A stretch of DNA of 64,000 bases from Trichaptum fuscoviolaceum (GCA_910574455.1 CAJSYZ010000012.1:241317-305316), one strand, 5' to 3'. Counted from the first letter of the stretch, positions 1-11,630 are shown. Made by a program: numbers and translations. Notes: a model not told the origin generated them from the letters alone.

Positions 1-98
1 AACGATGGTCTCCCTTTCACATATGTTCAGAAGGCTCGTCCACTTTCCATCCCTGATTCCTTGCTATCTCAGAGCTCACGCAGAACCGTTTACAATAG

Positions 99-2167
99 TT
101 GGTTGACGAGGCGAGACGCGGCTCTCATGCTCATTTGGCTACAGCTGCCGCGATGACGTTCGACGAGCGCGTCCCCCCCATAGGTCTTCAAGGAGACCTC
201 TTCGATATGGCGGTTGACTATATCTCCAAATGTCTCCCACAAAAAGAAGACTTTTCTCGGAAGACAATACTGGACTCTGTACCCATTTGTTCGGCTTTCC
301 AAGTTCTCCGAAATCTGCCTATGAGCTTCTTCGATACTTCCAGGCCTCAAACCAGCTTTGCGCAATTGTGGCCTCATGCGTTCTTATGGGCAAAGTATCT
401 TTGGCAAGCCGCAGGCTCTCTCTCAAGCAAAGACGATGAAGACATCTGCAAGCAGTTCGCAGCTGGGATTGCCAGCTTTTTTGATACTACGGCGAGATGC
501 ATCCAGACATGCGAGAAATTTCTCATCGACGCTGAGATGATCGGCTTCGTACTGGAGTTCTGGATATCGAAGGACCTTGTTGCGGACGTAAGAACCCACG
601 CAGCCCACGCAATGAACTCCTACCATGCCCTCACTGGCTATCAAAGTCTAGACGTGTTCTACAAGACGATTCCCACGTATTTCGAGTCCCCAGACGCCCT
701 CGCCGCCTTTGCGATAAGTCGTGCTAGAGACGCGCGGCACAATGTGGACTTCCAGACGATGCCCGCACACTATGGCGTACTCTATCTGCTCCTTCGCCCG
801 TTCTCGGCCCATCCATCCCGCACAGCCCTCCTTGAGAAAGGCGTCCTTCCATTTGTCGTTGACTCATTGTCATTCACACTGAATGCGACATACAAACCGT
901 TCGAATCCCGTATGAACACCCTGAGGTATTGTCTCACAATCATCCAATCGATATGCGGGACATCCGACGCCGGAAATCCACACTTGCCGCGTGGATTGAG
1001 ACACGGGCTGCTCGAGGCGTATTTCAAAGTCGGCCAAATTCTCACTCGCATCGATGAAGATGAGCGCGTTGTCGCTACCGATATACTGACCAAGTATATC
1101 CCTGTATTTTTGCACCTGAAGCCAGTTTTGCAAGCCGTACATCAGGGAATGACATGCTATACACGAAAGTTAAGGAACCGCCCATTTGACACCGGATCGC
1201 TCCAGGGTGGATTCAAGGATATATGGGAAGACTTCGAGATTCTCACGCTCGAACATTGTATCTTGAGACGCATCCATTCCTTGCGAGGTCGAGAATGCAA
1301 TGTGTATTGCGGTTATGTATGTCTTTTTACTCTTCCCCTAATTATCGTGATATAACTAATGCGGTGTCTTATGAAGTCGCCTTGCCCATACAAAGGGTCC
1401 TTAATAAGCTTATTCAGATGTTCCGGGTGCAACCAAGCAATGTATTGCTCTCGGAAATGCCAAAGGGCATCCTGGAAAGCGTGCCACAAGGTAGAATGCG
1501 GGAGCATAGCGGGAGAAGAACGTGCGTGGACTATACATTTTCGTCTTCAAGTACAAGGGTCTTAACTTCTCATATTACTGTCATCATGATAGGCTTACGT
1601 GCGGAGGTGCGCAAGTGCGAAAAGAGCTACGTGCTGCATTGGGCCCTCGTACAGGTAAAACGTCACCTTCCCGGCATTCGCCAATCTGCCGCTAGGCGGT
1701 GCCCGGATATCCCGTTCGAAAAGATTGCTCTGATCGTGAACCTGACTGCCACGCCAATTAGAATCTTCGTAGATGCGATCGAACGCGTATCGCGTTCTAG
1801 TTCGCTCAGGCAAACGGAGAAGCCGGAAGCGCTGTACTGTGGGGAGTTGGTCTTACGGAGAATTGAGCGGGGAGACAAGGACGCGACGATGCTGGCGATC
1901 CGATATAGTGTCGGGCAGAGCATCTGTACCAAATTCTACGCCATCAGTTTGGATAAGTCTTTCTCCACGGAAGGAACAACTGCTGGGTGGAAATCGAAGA
2001 GGCAGAGTGCTGTGGATGAGAACGACATGCCACTTACGTCTACTCGAGATGAAATGGACGACATCATTGATCCTTTTCTGGAGAATGTAAGAAAGACTGG
2101 CGTAAACTTATGGGCGGATGGTATGATAGAGGAACATGTCGAGAAGCTATGTACAGTAAGGACTTAG
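99..2167 (+). CDS. MYND zinc-finger protein, tandem family member 1 (first exon uncertain)
   Basis: First of six recognisable gene copies in a same-strand tandem family. Exons seen: 99-1316, 1377-1521 and 1593-2167; the last two junctions are phase 0 and phase 1 as in all paralogues. The long exon (406 codons) is mostly helical and carries the family motif LWPHAFLWAKYL. The MYND finger spans the first intron: Cys of VYCGY lies before it, and SPC, RCSGCNQAMYCSRKCQ and the closing His/Cys after it, giving the C-x4-C, C-x2-C, C-x3-C, H-x3-C ligand order known from fungal MYND proteins. The C-terminal 190 residues hold the family motif RGDKDATML. The paralogues have a separate 15-19-codon first exon; here it may be the short ATG exon at 5-37 or lie left of the window. 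Function unknown; MYND fingers bind proline-rich peptides in other proteins. Confidence 0.8.
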
Positions 2168-2333
2168 ATTATAACATCCATTTTTCTGACACCATTGCAA
2201 CTAGTAGTAACACTAAAAAGGCATCAAAGTTGCCAGCTCTCGCTTACTAATTCATACCGTGCCCCATGCCCTGGCCTTCCACGAACGCGCTCCCACCAAC
2301 ACTATCAAGCAACATACGAAGTGCTTATATCTG

Positions 2334-4506
2334 ATGGAGTCGCCACAGAGCAATATCAACCAGCTGCTCCCAAAAATAGTTCGTAGAAGCTCATTAATCT
2401 CTTTCCTTCAAGCCCAATTCATCGCATGTTTTTGCAGATCGATAACGCTCGACATGGTTCGCTCGATGACCTCATCGCCATTACCACCATGACAAAATTC
2501 AATATCGGTCAGAGGATGATACCGACGAGTATATGCGAAGATATCTTTAATCTGGCAATATATTACATTGCTGAAGGCCCACCATCTGCAAACGATTATT
2601 CTTACCAAGCCCTTCGACGTGGCCAATTTGTTAGCTATTCATTCATGGCCCTTAACAACGTTTTCCTTGGTGCCTTTGATGTCCCACACGTCTCGGCGGA
2701 TTTCATACGATTGTGGCCGCAAGCCTTCTTATGGGTTGGATATCTTCGACGTGCGGTCGATTACCTATACGAGCACGACACAATGTTGGACGCTTATGAC
2801 TCGGAGGAGATCAGTGAGCAATTCGCGAGTAGTATTTCCGTCTTCCTAGTCGCCTCTTGCAGAGACACACACTGGCAAACGCGCGAGACGTACTTCTCAG
2901 AGACGAAAGTCAACGACTTCATCGTTCATTTTTGGGAGTCGGAAAGGACAACACGCGTAGGATCGATGAGATCTGCAGAATTGCTGTACCATTTTCTCAA
3001 AGGCGATGCTTGGAACGACTTACTCGACATACTACAGAGTAATTTTAGTTCTCCTCGTGAGATCGCCCGCCTTGCTATCGGTCGCGTGCGCGTGGCATTA
3101 TCCAGCTTCGACTTCGATGCAATGAGCTACCACTATCTCCCGATAGCTATCGTACTCGTCAAGAATGAAAGACACCCAGTTCACAAGGCTATTCTCGAGG
3201 AGAATGTTCTCCCATTAGCTTTGATGTCGATATCCACACTTTTGTCTTTCACTAGCCTCACGTTCGCTCCTGATCTGGAAACAATGGGTCGATGCCTACG
3301 GATTGTGTTTCAAATTTACAATGCGGGTGCTTTCAAGGCCGACTATTTTGCGCAAGGTTTTGAACACGGACTGATTGAGACGTACTTTAACGTTGGGCAG
3401 TACATCAATCTCATTCAAGAGGACGTACGGTCATTAGCAACCAACCTTCTCAAAATTTGTATCCCCTACAGCATTTACCTGAGGGTGCAACTCCAAGCTG
3501 CACGCCGGGGAATGATTGCCTTTTCTAAGAAGCTCCGCAACAAACGCTTCGCAATCGAAACGCTTCAAGAGTCGTTCAAGGATGTCTGGCAGGACTTCGA
3601 AACACTTATATTGGAGCACACCATATTGCGTTACATTCACGCAACCCAAGGACAAAGAGCAAGTGTGTATTGCAGTAATGTGAGCTATTACTATAGTATG
3701 TTCGCATTGTTTACTTATACTTGAACACGAAAAAGCCAATATGCACAACAAAAGGGTGTCAACAACGTTTCAGGAAGTGTGCAGGATGTAACGTTGCGAT
3801 GTACTGCTCGCAACTGTGCCAGAGAACAGATTGGAGATCTCATCACAGGCTGGAATGCAGGAAGATTAAAGAAGAACGTTCGTTGTCATGGCTTGACTAT
3901 CTGTTTCTCGCTAACAAAGCTCTCATAGACTATAGTGACGATGTTCTGAAATGCGACAAAGATTACCTTTTGGCCTGGGTTCTTGTGCAATTACGCCGAC
4001 ACATTTCCAGTATCCGTAAAGCTGCCGCTACTCGCTTCCCCAAACTTCCTCTGGAGAAGGTCGTCCTTGTCGTTATAATGCACCTCGGTCCGATGAGAAT
4101 TTTGTTCTATCCTCTTGAGCGGGATCTGTACGAAGACGACTCGAAAATTGCGACTACATCGGAAGTCATGCACTACAGAAACCTTACGTTGCAAAAAGTT
4201 GATAGAGGGGAGAAGGATGCAACGATGTTGATGATACGCTACAGCGACGGGCGATGTTATACCACGATGCTTGCCGTTGTCAGTCTAGATAAGACAGCTT
4301 CTGAGGTTCCGCATTTAGGGGAGGGCTGGAAATCAACGAGGCAAAGCATCGAGGAATTTAGACTTAACATACCCATGACCGCGGATCCAGACGATATTGA
4401 CAACATTATTGAGCTTATTCGGAAAACAGCAGAGCAATCAAATGAGAATATCTGGAAGCCTGGGTTGATAGCTAGATGCATCAATAAGCATCTGAACAAA
4501 GATTAG
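2334..4506 (+). CDS. MYND zinc-finger protein, tandem family member 2
   Basis: Predicted 668-residue protein from exons 2334-2378, 2438-3679, 3736-3877 and 3929-4506. The first exon is short (15 codons, MESPQSNINQLLPKI) with a GTTCGT donor; it was chosen because exon 2 continues upstream of its first ATG with IDNARHGSLDDL, matching members 3, 4 and 6. The long exon has the motif LWPQAFLWVGYL. The MYND finger begins with YCSN at the exon end and continues PICTTKGC, RKCAGCNVAMYCSQLCQ, ending H-R-L-E-C. The last intron is 51 nt and in frame, so exons 3 and 4 also read as one open frame without splicing. The C-terminal domain has VDRGEKDATML. It starts 166 bp after member 1. Confidence 0.82.
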
Positions 4507-4838
4507 ATAGCCTCAGCCCTTATGGGTTAAAGATGTAATATATTTATTGCGATTAACTTGTATCAAATAGATATTCGAGGCATAGCGCGAGCAATCCAAT
4601 TAGATGTTCAGAGCTGTCTGATATTTACTACCCGTAGCGAGCCCTTAGCACTACTAGTAGGGCAGTACTCTATACTAGTAGTACAACTTGAAACCACTGG
4701 CGTCCCGATTAGGACACCCCTGATTTTTCAAGTTCTCCCACCACACGACTTAACTTCAAGTTACACGTGTCAGGTCGATAAAGATCAACTTGATCGCCAA
4801 CTTATCGAGGAAACATATCCGCTCAGCTACTTGACGGA
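4507..4838. other. Intergenic spacer between MYND members 2 and 3
   Basis: No gene seen. It presumably carries the terminator of member 2 and the promoter of member 3. Two TACTAGTA words (near 4655 and 4673) match the micro-insertion rule described in the findings. Confidence 0.5.
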
Positions 4839-6991
4839 ATGGATTTCCCACAATATCACAATGCGGTAGTGAAAATACTCAATCAGAAAGTTAGGTTGCT
4901 CTTTGTTGTACTTTTTAGCCTCAACTCTTACAGGAGCTTGTAGATCGATAACACACGAAAGGGGTCACTCGATGACCTAGCCTCCATTGTCAGCATCATG
5001 TCTATCGGTCCATCCGCTATCCCCAAAGACATAAACGCTAGTCTTCACCGATTGGCACTAGAATATATCGCGAAGAGTGTCCCTTCCGAAGGCGATTGTT
5101 CGCGCCAGGCCGTTCAGCTCTGCGAGTTTGTCAGTTACTCCTTCATGGTCATCGAGAGCGCGAGCCTATCCTACAGCTACATTGACGGATCCAGTTTGGC
5201 AAAGGATTTCGTGCAACTATGGCCTGCAGGGTTATTGTGGGCACAGTATCTTCAACGCACCATAAGGAATCTGCGCGAGCCTAGCTTGGGCTCGAACAAA
5301 GACATATGCAAGAGGTTTGCAGAGGGAATATCAGGATTCGCACATGCTTCCTCTAGGTGCATCGAGGACAACGTTAAAGGCAAGCCTCTCTGCGACCCAA
5401 GAGCTCAAGAGTTCTTCACAGGCTTTTGGATGTCGAGCCACCTCGGAGATGATATTGCGAACAAAGCTGCAGAAGCGTTTACTGCATTTATGTGCCTCGA
5501 AGGCTCGGCATGGTCTATGTTTCTGTACAGTCTTCAGGACCGCTTCGGCTCTGCTCGGTCTCTCGCGGCCTTCGTATTAGACCGAGCGCGCGGCGCACTG
5601 AGCATCATGGACCTCGAAGCGATAAACTCTCACTATCGCGTTCTGGCAATGCTTCTCAGGGCACTAATGCATCCGATACGCGCCGCTCTTTTTGAGGAAG
5701 ATGTCATAGCGCTTCTTATGAACACTCTTACCACTATGCTCGATGCTAATCGATGGACGTTTGATGAACGGCGGAGTTCACTAGAGTTGCTCCTGCGGAT
5801 GATGTCGGCGGTATGTGGATGGACCCACGGTGAAAAGACACATGTCCCACAATGCATCAAGTTAGGAGTAGTTGAAACCTACTTCAGAGTGGGCCAAATC
5901 TCAGGCCTAATGGAAAATATGAATGGCAGAGCCGTCCGGGACATGTTTCGGCACAACATTCCCGTTGTCATGCATCTAAAGTCGGTTTCCGACGCAGCGC
6001 GTTGTGCACTTTCGAAGTTCTCCAAACGGATGGGCAATCGGCGCTTTGATACTGGATCACTCTCAGACTCGTTTAAAAATGTCTGGACTGATTTTGAAAT
6101 CCTTTTTTTGGAACACACCATTCTGCGGCACGTCCACGGACTTTCGATCCACAGAGATGTAATCTATTGCAGTAATGTACGTTTCTAAAGCGTATTCGTT
6201 GTTCTGAGGCTGAAAATATCTGAATCAAAGGCACTTTGTCAATTAAAAGGGACTCAACAGTCGTTTATGAAATGCGCGGGTTGCAGGTTCGCAATATACT
6301 GCTCAAATTCTTGTCAGAGATCCGATTGGAAGGCTCGCCATCGTCTCGAATGCAAGTTGTTAACGATAAAGCGTATGTTGATCTTTAAGCTCTCCTATCT
6401 TACCATCTGAACTCATAATTACCAGATTCTCGGATCAAATGTGCAAGGCGTGACAAGAATTACCTCTTGCACTGGGTCCTTGTACAGACCAGACGTCATC
6501 TTCCAGGTCTTCGTCAAGTAGCCGCCAAGTCCTACCCCGACACTGCTTTTGAACGATTCGCTCTATACGTGGACCTTACGTTTTGGCAAATCAGATATCA
6601 CCTTATCCCCCTTGACAGCTGTCTGGATGGGGTGCTAAGCGAACTAGACTACCCAGAGATGACGCATTTTAAGAACCGGACGTTGCGAAGACTGAAACAG
6701 GGAGATAATGACGCTACATTGCTAGCAGTTCACTATGAGGATGGTATGGATCAAAGCACGAAGTTCTTTGTTGTCAATTTGGATAAATCAACACCGGATA
6801 AACGGAAGGTGGACCCAGAATGGAGCTCGAAAAGGAAATGCATTGTGCATAAATTTGATGATCCCATCGAAAACATTCCTGATTTTGTTGATGACATTAT
6901 CGAGCACGTTCAAAAGACCGCGGAAGGCTCCAATATCTGGAAGGGTGGCTTGATAAATAGATGTGTCGATAGCTACTTTAGTGAGGATTGA
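4839..6991 (+). CDS. MYND zinc-finger protein, tandem family member 3
   Basis: Predicted 663-residue protein from exons 4839-4889, 4944-6176, 6231-6372 and 6426-6991, all introns about 53-54 nt with matching phases (0, 0, 1). The first exon encodes MDFPQYHNAVVKILNQK and joins IDNTRKGSLDDL, the conserved start of exon 2. The long helical region carries LWPAGLLWAQYL. The MYND finger is split by intron 2 after YCSN and continues ALCQ, MKCAGCRFAIYCSNSCQ and RHRLEC. The C-terminal domain has YLLHWVLVQTRRHLPGLR and QGDNDATLLAVHY, motifs shared by every member. The four-exon model is the clearest of the family. No catalytic residues are recognised outside the zinc ligands. Confidence 0.84.
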
Positions 6992-7429
6992 ACGTTCTGA
7001 ATTTTATTTGAATGTACATGTATTAACCTGCCCGCTTTGACTCTGTGTACGGCACGAAGATTTACACGTCTTCGGTAAAATCCGTAATTAGAAGACTCAA
7101 TCTGTCAAATATGACATTGCTGAAGTGAGGCGAAGCAATGTACCACACGAGTTTGACATAAGAATCCGGTGACTAGATTCTATATAAGAATGAACTAATG
7201 TGAGCTACCCATAAAGCATCTTGCAGTCAAAAAGTTGGGTTTTCCAGGTGCGCAGTTTCCTTTAAATTTGTTTTGCCCACAAGGTGTTCCGCGATAGTAC
7301 GGCCAAATTCTAGCCAGTATTCGGGCGATTTTGTCGGTTGGTCATGTTACGCCTTTGATACACCTCAGTAAATGGGTGGCCCGTCTGGGCTTTGGACTAC
7401 TATATAAATAGCCCCGAAAAGATATCAGC
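6992..7429. other. Intergenic stretch before the MYND relic
   Basis: No open frame or repeat is convincing here. The stretch may contain decayed upstream exons of the neighbouring MYND relic, but I cannot align them by eye. Confidence 0.4.
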
Positions 7430-8130
7430 GCATCTTCAAGCCTCAAGACTGCTTGGGAGCTGTTCAGGGTGATCCTGGAGTCTGCGTTTACGAGGAATAG
7501 GATAGACGGCATGTAAAAAAACACTCAATGAGGATATCTTCTGCGGAAATGGTAAGAGAACAGTGTCGTAGAGTTCCTCATGTTCGACGATCTGCTGATC
7601 TCTTTGTGAATGTATCAGATTCAGACCTCGTGAGAAGGTCAGCGTCCACAGCGTCGGCTTCAAAGGTGTGCAATGTGTGGATTTCGTCTTTATTGCTCTT
7701 GTATTCTGATTCCTTGCCCCTCCTTAGAAGCTAGCGAGGTCAGTCCGTTGAGGACACATTGTGAAGTCATCGCGAAGAGTGAGCAAGTGTGAACTTTCCT
7801 TTCGTTATCTTGACTATTGGACGTCCATGGCTTTTCCACATAACGCCACTCAAAGACTAAGAATTTCGTGGAACTATGGCGCTGATGAAGCGCCGCCTTC
7901 ACGGTCTACGTCAAGATGCTGCAAGGCGCTTTCCAGGTGTGCCGTTCAACAGGTTGGCCGACCGCGTGGACAGTGGCTAGCTAATGACCAGCTCGTCCTT
8001 GACAGTATCGCTGCAGCCTCTCGAAAATGGAATATACCGACTACGCATTGCGGACTTAAGCTCGGGGGACAGAAACACTGATTTAAGGGAATGAAGAATC
8101 GAAGCACTGGATACGCCGTAGAAGACTGTT
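7430..8130 (+). pseudogene. Decayed MYND family member (relic)
   Basis: Fragments appear in the order of a family gene. Near 7448-7510 TAWELFRVILES resembles the end of the long exon (DIWEDFEILTLEH in member 1). At about 7529-7552 DIFCGN precedes a GTAAGAG donor, the place where the MYND finger is always split. Near 7667-7700 RCAMCGFRLYCSC matches the finger core. At 7885-7977 a frame reads RRLHGLRQDAARRFPGVPF, matching RRHLPGLRQVAAKSYPDTAF of member 3, then stops at 7978. Frames change between fragments and most of exon 2 is missing, so this is a dead copy. Its place directly after member 3 fits tandem duplication followed by loss. Confidence 0.7.
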
Positions 8131-8269
8131 TCTCAATTGGCCTAGGACACCGAGAGTGCTGATGCGAGCAAGGAAGTGAGAAGAGCGGCCGAGGGCGATC
8201 TGAATATCCAATTCCAATTCCAAGTTTGAAGTGAGTATCTTGGTCATCAGCATGATCTTATTTTGCTGT

Positions 8270-9652
8270 TTAATACATGCGAACAACGCCATCGTCTCCG
8301 GCTACCCAGATGCCCCCAGATGCGTCCACATCCACCACCCGCGTTGCCTCGCAGTCAGCACCAGCGGTGAGCTCAGCAAGCACCTCTGGTCTCCCCTGCT
8401 GGATGCCTGCAACATACGGCAGGCCATCCTCCGTGACGATCGCAAGGCTGCCCAAAGACGTGAATGCAAGACCTTCGATGCTTGCGTCGTTTCTCTCGAA
8501 CGAGCACAGTGGTGCATGGAGGTTACGCGTGTCAAAGACCACCACGACGCCCTTCGTGGATCCAGTTGAGACGAGCCTGGCGTTCGAGGAGAACGATATG
8601 GCCGTGAGTGCGCCGTTCGTCTTATAATCCTGCGATGAGGACGAATGGAACGCAGACGCCTTCGCTGCGAGATCGAAACACTCGAAGTGGCCGTCCTGGA
8701 GACCGACGAAGACCAACTTATCGGCTGTCTCGACTTCTCGAGTATCTGGTTGGGGTACGTCCAAGGTCGAGATCCAGCCTGCTGGTGTCTCCCCTAGACT
8801 CAGCGCGTTGATCCCAGCGTACTTCTGCGCACCCATCACGCGTATTTGCGACCCAGAACCCACGTCCCACAGCCGCATCGTCCCGTCCTTTGCACTCGAG
8901 AGTACATTGCGCCCCCGTGCGACGATTGCGGTGTCCGTCACTGTGCGTATGTGGCCCTTGAGCGAGCGCACGGGTGTCAGCGAAGGTGTCTGCTCGAGCG
9001 CTGGATCTGCATCGAGGACGTGCAGGGCGAGGTCGGCGCCGCCGGAGAGCAGGACGCGCGATGATGGGAAGTAGCGCAACGACGTGATGGATGTCCCAGA
9101 GAGATGAGGCGTGCATGTGAGCGGCTGGATCGCGTTTGAGGTAGTGCGATTCGCAAGTCGTCGAATGGTCCCATCAGCATGACCGACTGCAATTTGACTC
9201 AAGTCGGGCGCGATGGAGACTGCGGTGATCTGCCGGGGCTTTGTGGACAGGATGAGAAGGAACGCATCTGATGGATGTGCAAGAGCCTCACATTGTCCGT
9301 GTCTCTGATCGAATGTCTCGGGACCTGCAGGCGCGTTCTGGGAATTGAAAGCGAGGGACAAGTACCGAAGTAGTGGCCCTGACAAAGCGTCAGTGCAAAA
9401 AGTTCTCGAGAAATATGGACAACGCACCCTGCTTTCCTGATCAAACACCACGCCATCCCGACTCGCAAACTGCACGTCTCTCTGCCCGTTGTCTCCGCTC
9501 TCGCCAAGCGACACGCGGACCTTTCCGTGCACAGAGCTCTCGCCGGTTTTGTAGCATGAGACCCAGAAGTCTTCTTCCTCAATGGTGCCGTCGTTCACGT
9601 CGGAGATGACGGTCTGGAAGTCGTGTTGTACTGAGATAATAGGAAGGATCAT
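8270..9652 (-). CDS. RPN14: WD40 proteasome-assembly chaperone, RPN14/PAAF1 family
   Basis: Minus-strand frame of 460 codons as read unspliced. The N-terminus (VQHDFQTVISDV, then FWVSCYKTGESSVHGKV) and the WD40 blades match the proteasomal ATPase-associated factor 1 / Rpn14 family: LRYFPSSRVLLSGGAD, GHIRTVTDTAIVARGRNV, DGTMRLWDVGSG and the closing LTAGADCEATRVVDV, GDDGVVRMY. In this family the beta-propeller binds Rpt ATPases and acts in 19S base assembly in cytosol and nucleus. Two candidate introns, 9379-9427 (49 nt) and 9325-9365 (41 nt), have GT/AG borders and together remove 90 nt in frame around a 13-nt exon; splicing would give QESRGHYFGPETFDQ. Family assignment is strong, splicing unproven. 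The gene runs opposite to the MYND array and is probably an ancestral single-copy gene. Confidence 0.85.
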   Translation of the reverse strand: MILPIISVQHDFQTVISDVNDGTIEEEDFWVSCYKTGESSVHGKVRVSLGESGDNGQRDVQFASRDGVVFDQESRVRCPYFSRTFCTDALSGPLLRYLSLAFNSQNAPAGPETFDQRHGQCEALAHPSDAFLLILSTKPRQITAVSIAPDLSQIAVGHADGTIRRLANRTTSNAIQPLTCTPHLSGTSITSLRYFPSSRVLLSGGADLALHVLDADPALEQTPSLTPVRSLKGHIRTVTDTAIVARGRNVLSSAKDGTMRLWDVGSGSQIRVMGAQKYAGINALSLGETPAGWISTLDVPQPDTREVETADKLVFVGLQDGHFECFDLAAKASAFHSSSSQDYKTNGALTAISFSSNARLVSTGSTKGVVVVFDTRNLHAPLCSFERNDASIEGLAFTSLGSLAIVTEDGLPYVAGIQQGRPEVLAELTAGADCEATRVVDVDASGGIWVAGDDGVVRMY

Positions 9653-9757
9653 CGAAAGAAGTGTTACAAAGGCCGGGATGACAAGACCACTTGTGCCGAC
9701 AGCCTATAGTATAAAGCTATACATCTATATTAAAATAAGAGTAATAATATTATTCAT

Positions 9758-9853
9758 GCATTAATGCCAGTGGGGTAGTGGTAACCTGGGTCGTTGCCAT
9801 TCGAGTAAAAGAGTTTTCTCGACCCGCCGGGGGTTCGATTCCCCCTTAATGCA
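9758..9853 (+). tRNA. tRNA-Gly(GCC)-like gene with intron and a 6-nt insertion
   Basis: Acceptor stem GCATTAA (9758-9764) pairs perfectly with TTAATGC (9846-9852), followed by discriminator A. D-stem GGGT/ACCT, anticodon stem GGTCG/CGACC with loop TT-GCC-A, and T-arm GGGGG-TTCGATT-CCCCC are all present. An intron-like insert of about 19 nt follows the base 3' of the anticodon, the usual tRNA intron place. Six extra bases sit between acceptor position 7 and T8: the local sequence is TGCCAGTG (9765-9772), where a normal tRNA would have TG only. This may misfold the product, so the gene may be a pseudogene. A T6 terminator follows. Confidence 0.72.
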
Positions 9854-9873
9854 CGTGTCTGCATCATACTTGC

Positions 9874-9879
9874 TTTTTT
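9874..9879 (+). terminator. Pol III terminator of the tRNA gene
   Basis: Run of six T residues 21 bp after the tRNA end, the usual RNA polymerase III stop signal. Confidence 0.6.
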
Positions 9880-9908
9880 CTAATTTTGACTTAATGGCTG
9901 ATGGTATA

Positions 9909-10345
9909 CAGTTGAATTTCTCATAATGCATATTTTCATAATGCATAAATCTCATAATGCATAGGGTTGAGGCACTTCCCAACTCCGTTAAGGGGTAGGC
10001 ACCCATAATTTTGCATAACGCATAATGCATAGACTTTTGGACAGATTTATGCACAATTTATACCAAAAATGGTAACTTTCACAGTCGGGATAGGAGCTAA
10101 AAAAAGAAATTTTAACATTATTTGACTATTCTTGGATTAGAAGTCACCTAAAGTGCTTTTACTTGCGTTTTGAGGCCAAAAAAGGTAGATTTATAGCTGT
10201 CCAGCATTATGCATGTAACAAGCGCCCACCTAATTAGGCAAGCGCTCAAATATTTGTTTATGCAGTATTTTTCATAATGCATATATCTCATAATGCATAG
10301 GGTTTAGGTCCAAACCGATGTTATGCGTTATGAGAATTTCAACTG
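9909..10345. mobile_element. 437-bp MITE with TA target duplication
   Basis: Ends are inverted repeats of about 24 bp: left begins CAGTTGAATTTCTCATAA, right ends TTATGAGAATTTCAACTG. TA dinucleotides flank both ends (9907-9908 and 10346-10347), as expected for Tc1/mariner-type elements. Copies of CATAATGCATA recur inside both halves. There is no open frame, so it is non-autonomous; an active partner is not in the window. Confidence 0.8.
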
Positions 10346-10573
10346 TAATGTGTAAAATATGTTCTCCAGTGTTCCGAAGGTAGTTGTAATACAGAGGGCC
10401 ATTGGCCACCGGTGTTCCCATGTTGATGGATGGACTCTTGGGCCATATTGAGTTGCACAGAAGGAGTTATATTGCTTTACACACTGGAAAGCGGCAGAGA
10501 TGGTGGTTCTTCTTTCAAATCAAGGTTGGTCTTTCCTGCACAACATTTGTCCCAGCATAACTGGCTGGTTGAT
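10346..10573. other. Spacer between MITE and LTR remnant
   Basis: No gene or repeat recognised. Confidence 0.3.
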
Positions 10574-11016
10574 TGTTACATTTTCTTACTATGTCAATGG
10601 CCCCCATTACTCCAAACTCTCTGCTCTCAGCCAATCCCAATGTTACACATGTACCCTTTGCTCTAACCCTCTGCCCACAGCTCTCATACTATTATTAGTA
10701 GCCTATCATCTACTTTCTTATTGTTCTCTTCTTACTCATCTTCCAATGTACCTTTGTTCCGCAGCTACAGTATATAAACCCCTGTACTTAGCATGATTGA
10801 ACTCTAAGTTTGATCTCCTTTGTCAAACCCCCCCTCTCTAGTCTCTCCTATACATCTGTTTCTCTCTACTCCACATCATAGGCCTTTGTCCATATAACAT
10901 CTAGTGTCAAGCCCTAGCTCCGCTATCACTGAGCAACTTAATGTTGCGCTCCCCAACTATACAAGACCGTAAGTTGAGATGTAACAATTAGATCAAACGT
11001 ATCTACTGTCAAAGAC
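10574..11016 (+). mobile_element. Old LTR plus leader remnant of the Gypsy family at 35.8-45.5 kb
   Basis: 10574-10986 aligns with the LTR at 35781-36247 (TGTTAC start, ACGTAACA-type end) with one internal deletion. 10987-11016 matches the first 30 bp of that element's leader, and the leader continues at 11593-11630 after the inserted solo LTR. Nearly all differences from the young LTR are CG to TG or CG to CA, the signature of methylated-cytosine decay. Confidence 0.8.
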
Positions 11017-11592
11017 TGTTACGACCTAGAGTGGTTCCTTTGCTTTTGAGACCCTGAATCGGACACGGACGACGATTGGACGCAATGAGCGGTGGTTCTC
11101 ACTCTGAGAAGCACTTTACAAGTCAATTAAGCTATTCTACACATCAGAGCTAAAGATAAACACATCACCTGAGAAGCACTTTACAAGAGGCCAAAAGTGG
11201 AGTGCTTCGCAGGGGGATCCGCGGTTTTGATGAACAAAGGTAAAAACTATACAGTACCAAGCCACTGGACCCTGATCCGACTAGGTCCGACCTATACCGC
11301 TGACGTAAGTCGGAGTTCGGGGTCCCGCTCTAGTCGGGGTCCCGCATCAGTAGAGCGGAGGTTCGAGTCGGAGTGGTGGAAGAAAGAAAGAAAAGAGAAT
11401 TGCTTGCAGGGCGCTTGTCCTAGCGGCCTGCAAACATACAGGCAAGTAATCTACGCAAAAAGGAAGAGAATCGGAGTCAAAGAAAGTCCGGTTTCGGACC
11501 GGACATGTCAGGGATCCGACTCGGAGTATGATCGTAAAAGAAAATAAAGGAAAAATAAAAGAAATAAAATAACCTGAGGCGGATTCCTGACA
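11017..11592 (+). mobile_element. Solo LTR, 576 bp, inserted in the old Gypsy leader
   Basis: Begins TGTTACGACC and ends CCTGACA. It is flanked by the 5-bp duplication AAGAC (11012-11016 and 11593-11597). The uninterrupted leader in the younger Gypsy copy (36277 region) gives the pre-insertion sequence. It shares a twice-repeated GAAGCACTTTACAAG-type block with the larger repeats at 11.9, 18.9 and 63.7 kb, so all belong to one related LTR group. Confidence 0.85.
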
Positions 11593-11630
11593 AAGACATC
11601 CATCTTTATAACTACAGTATTGAGCCATAG

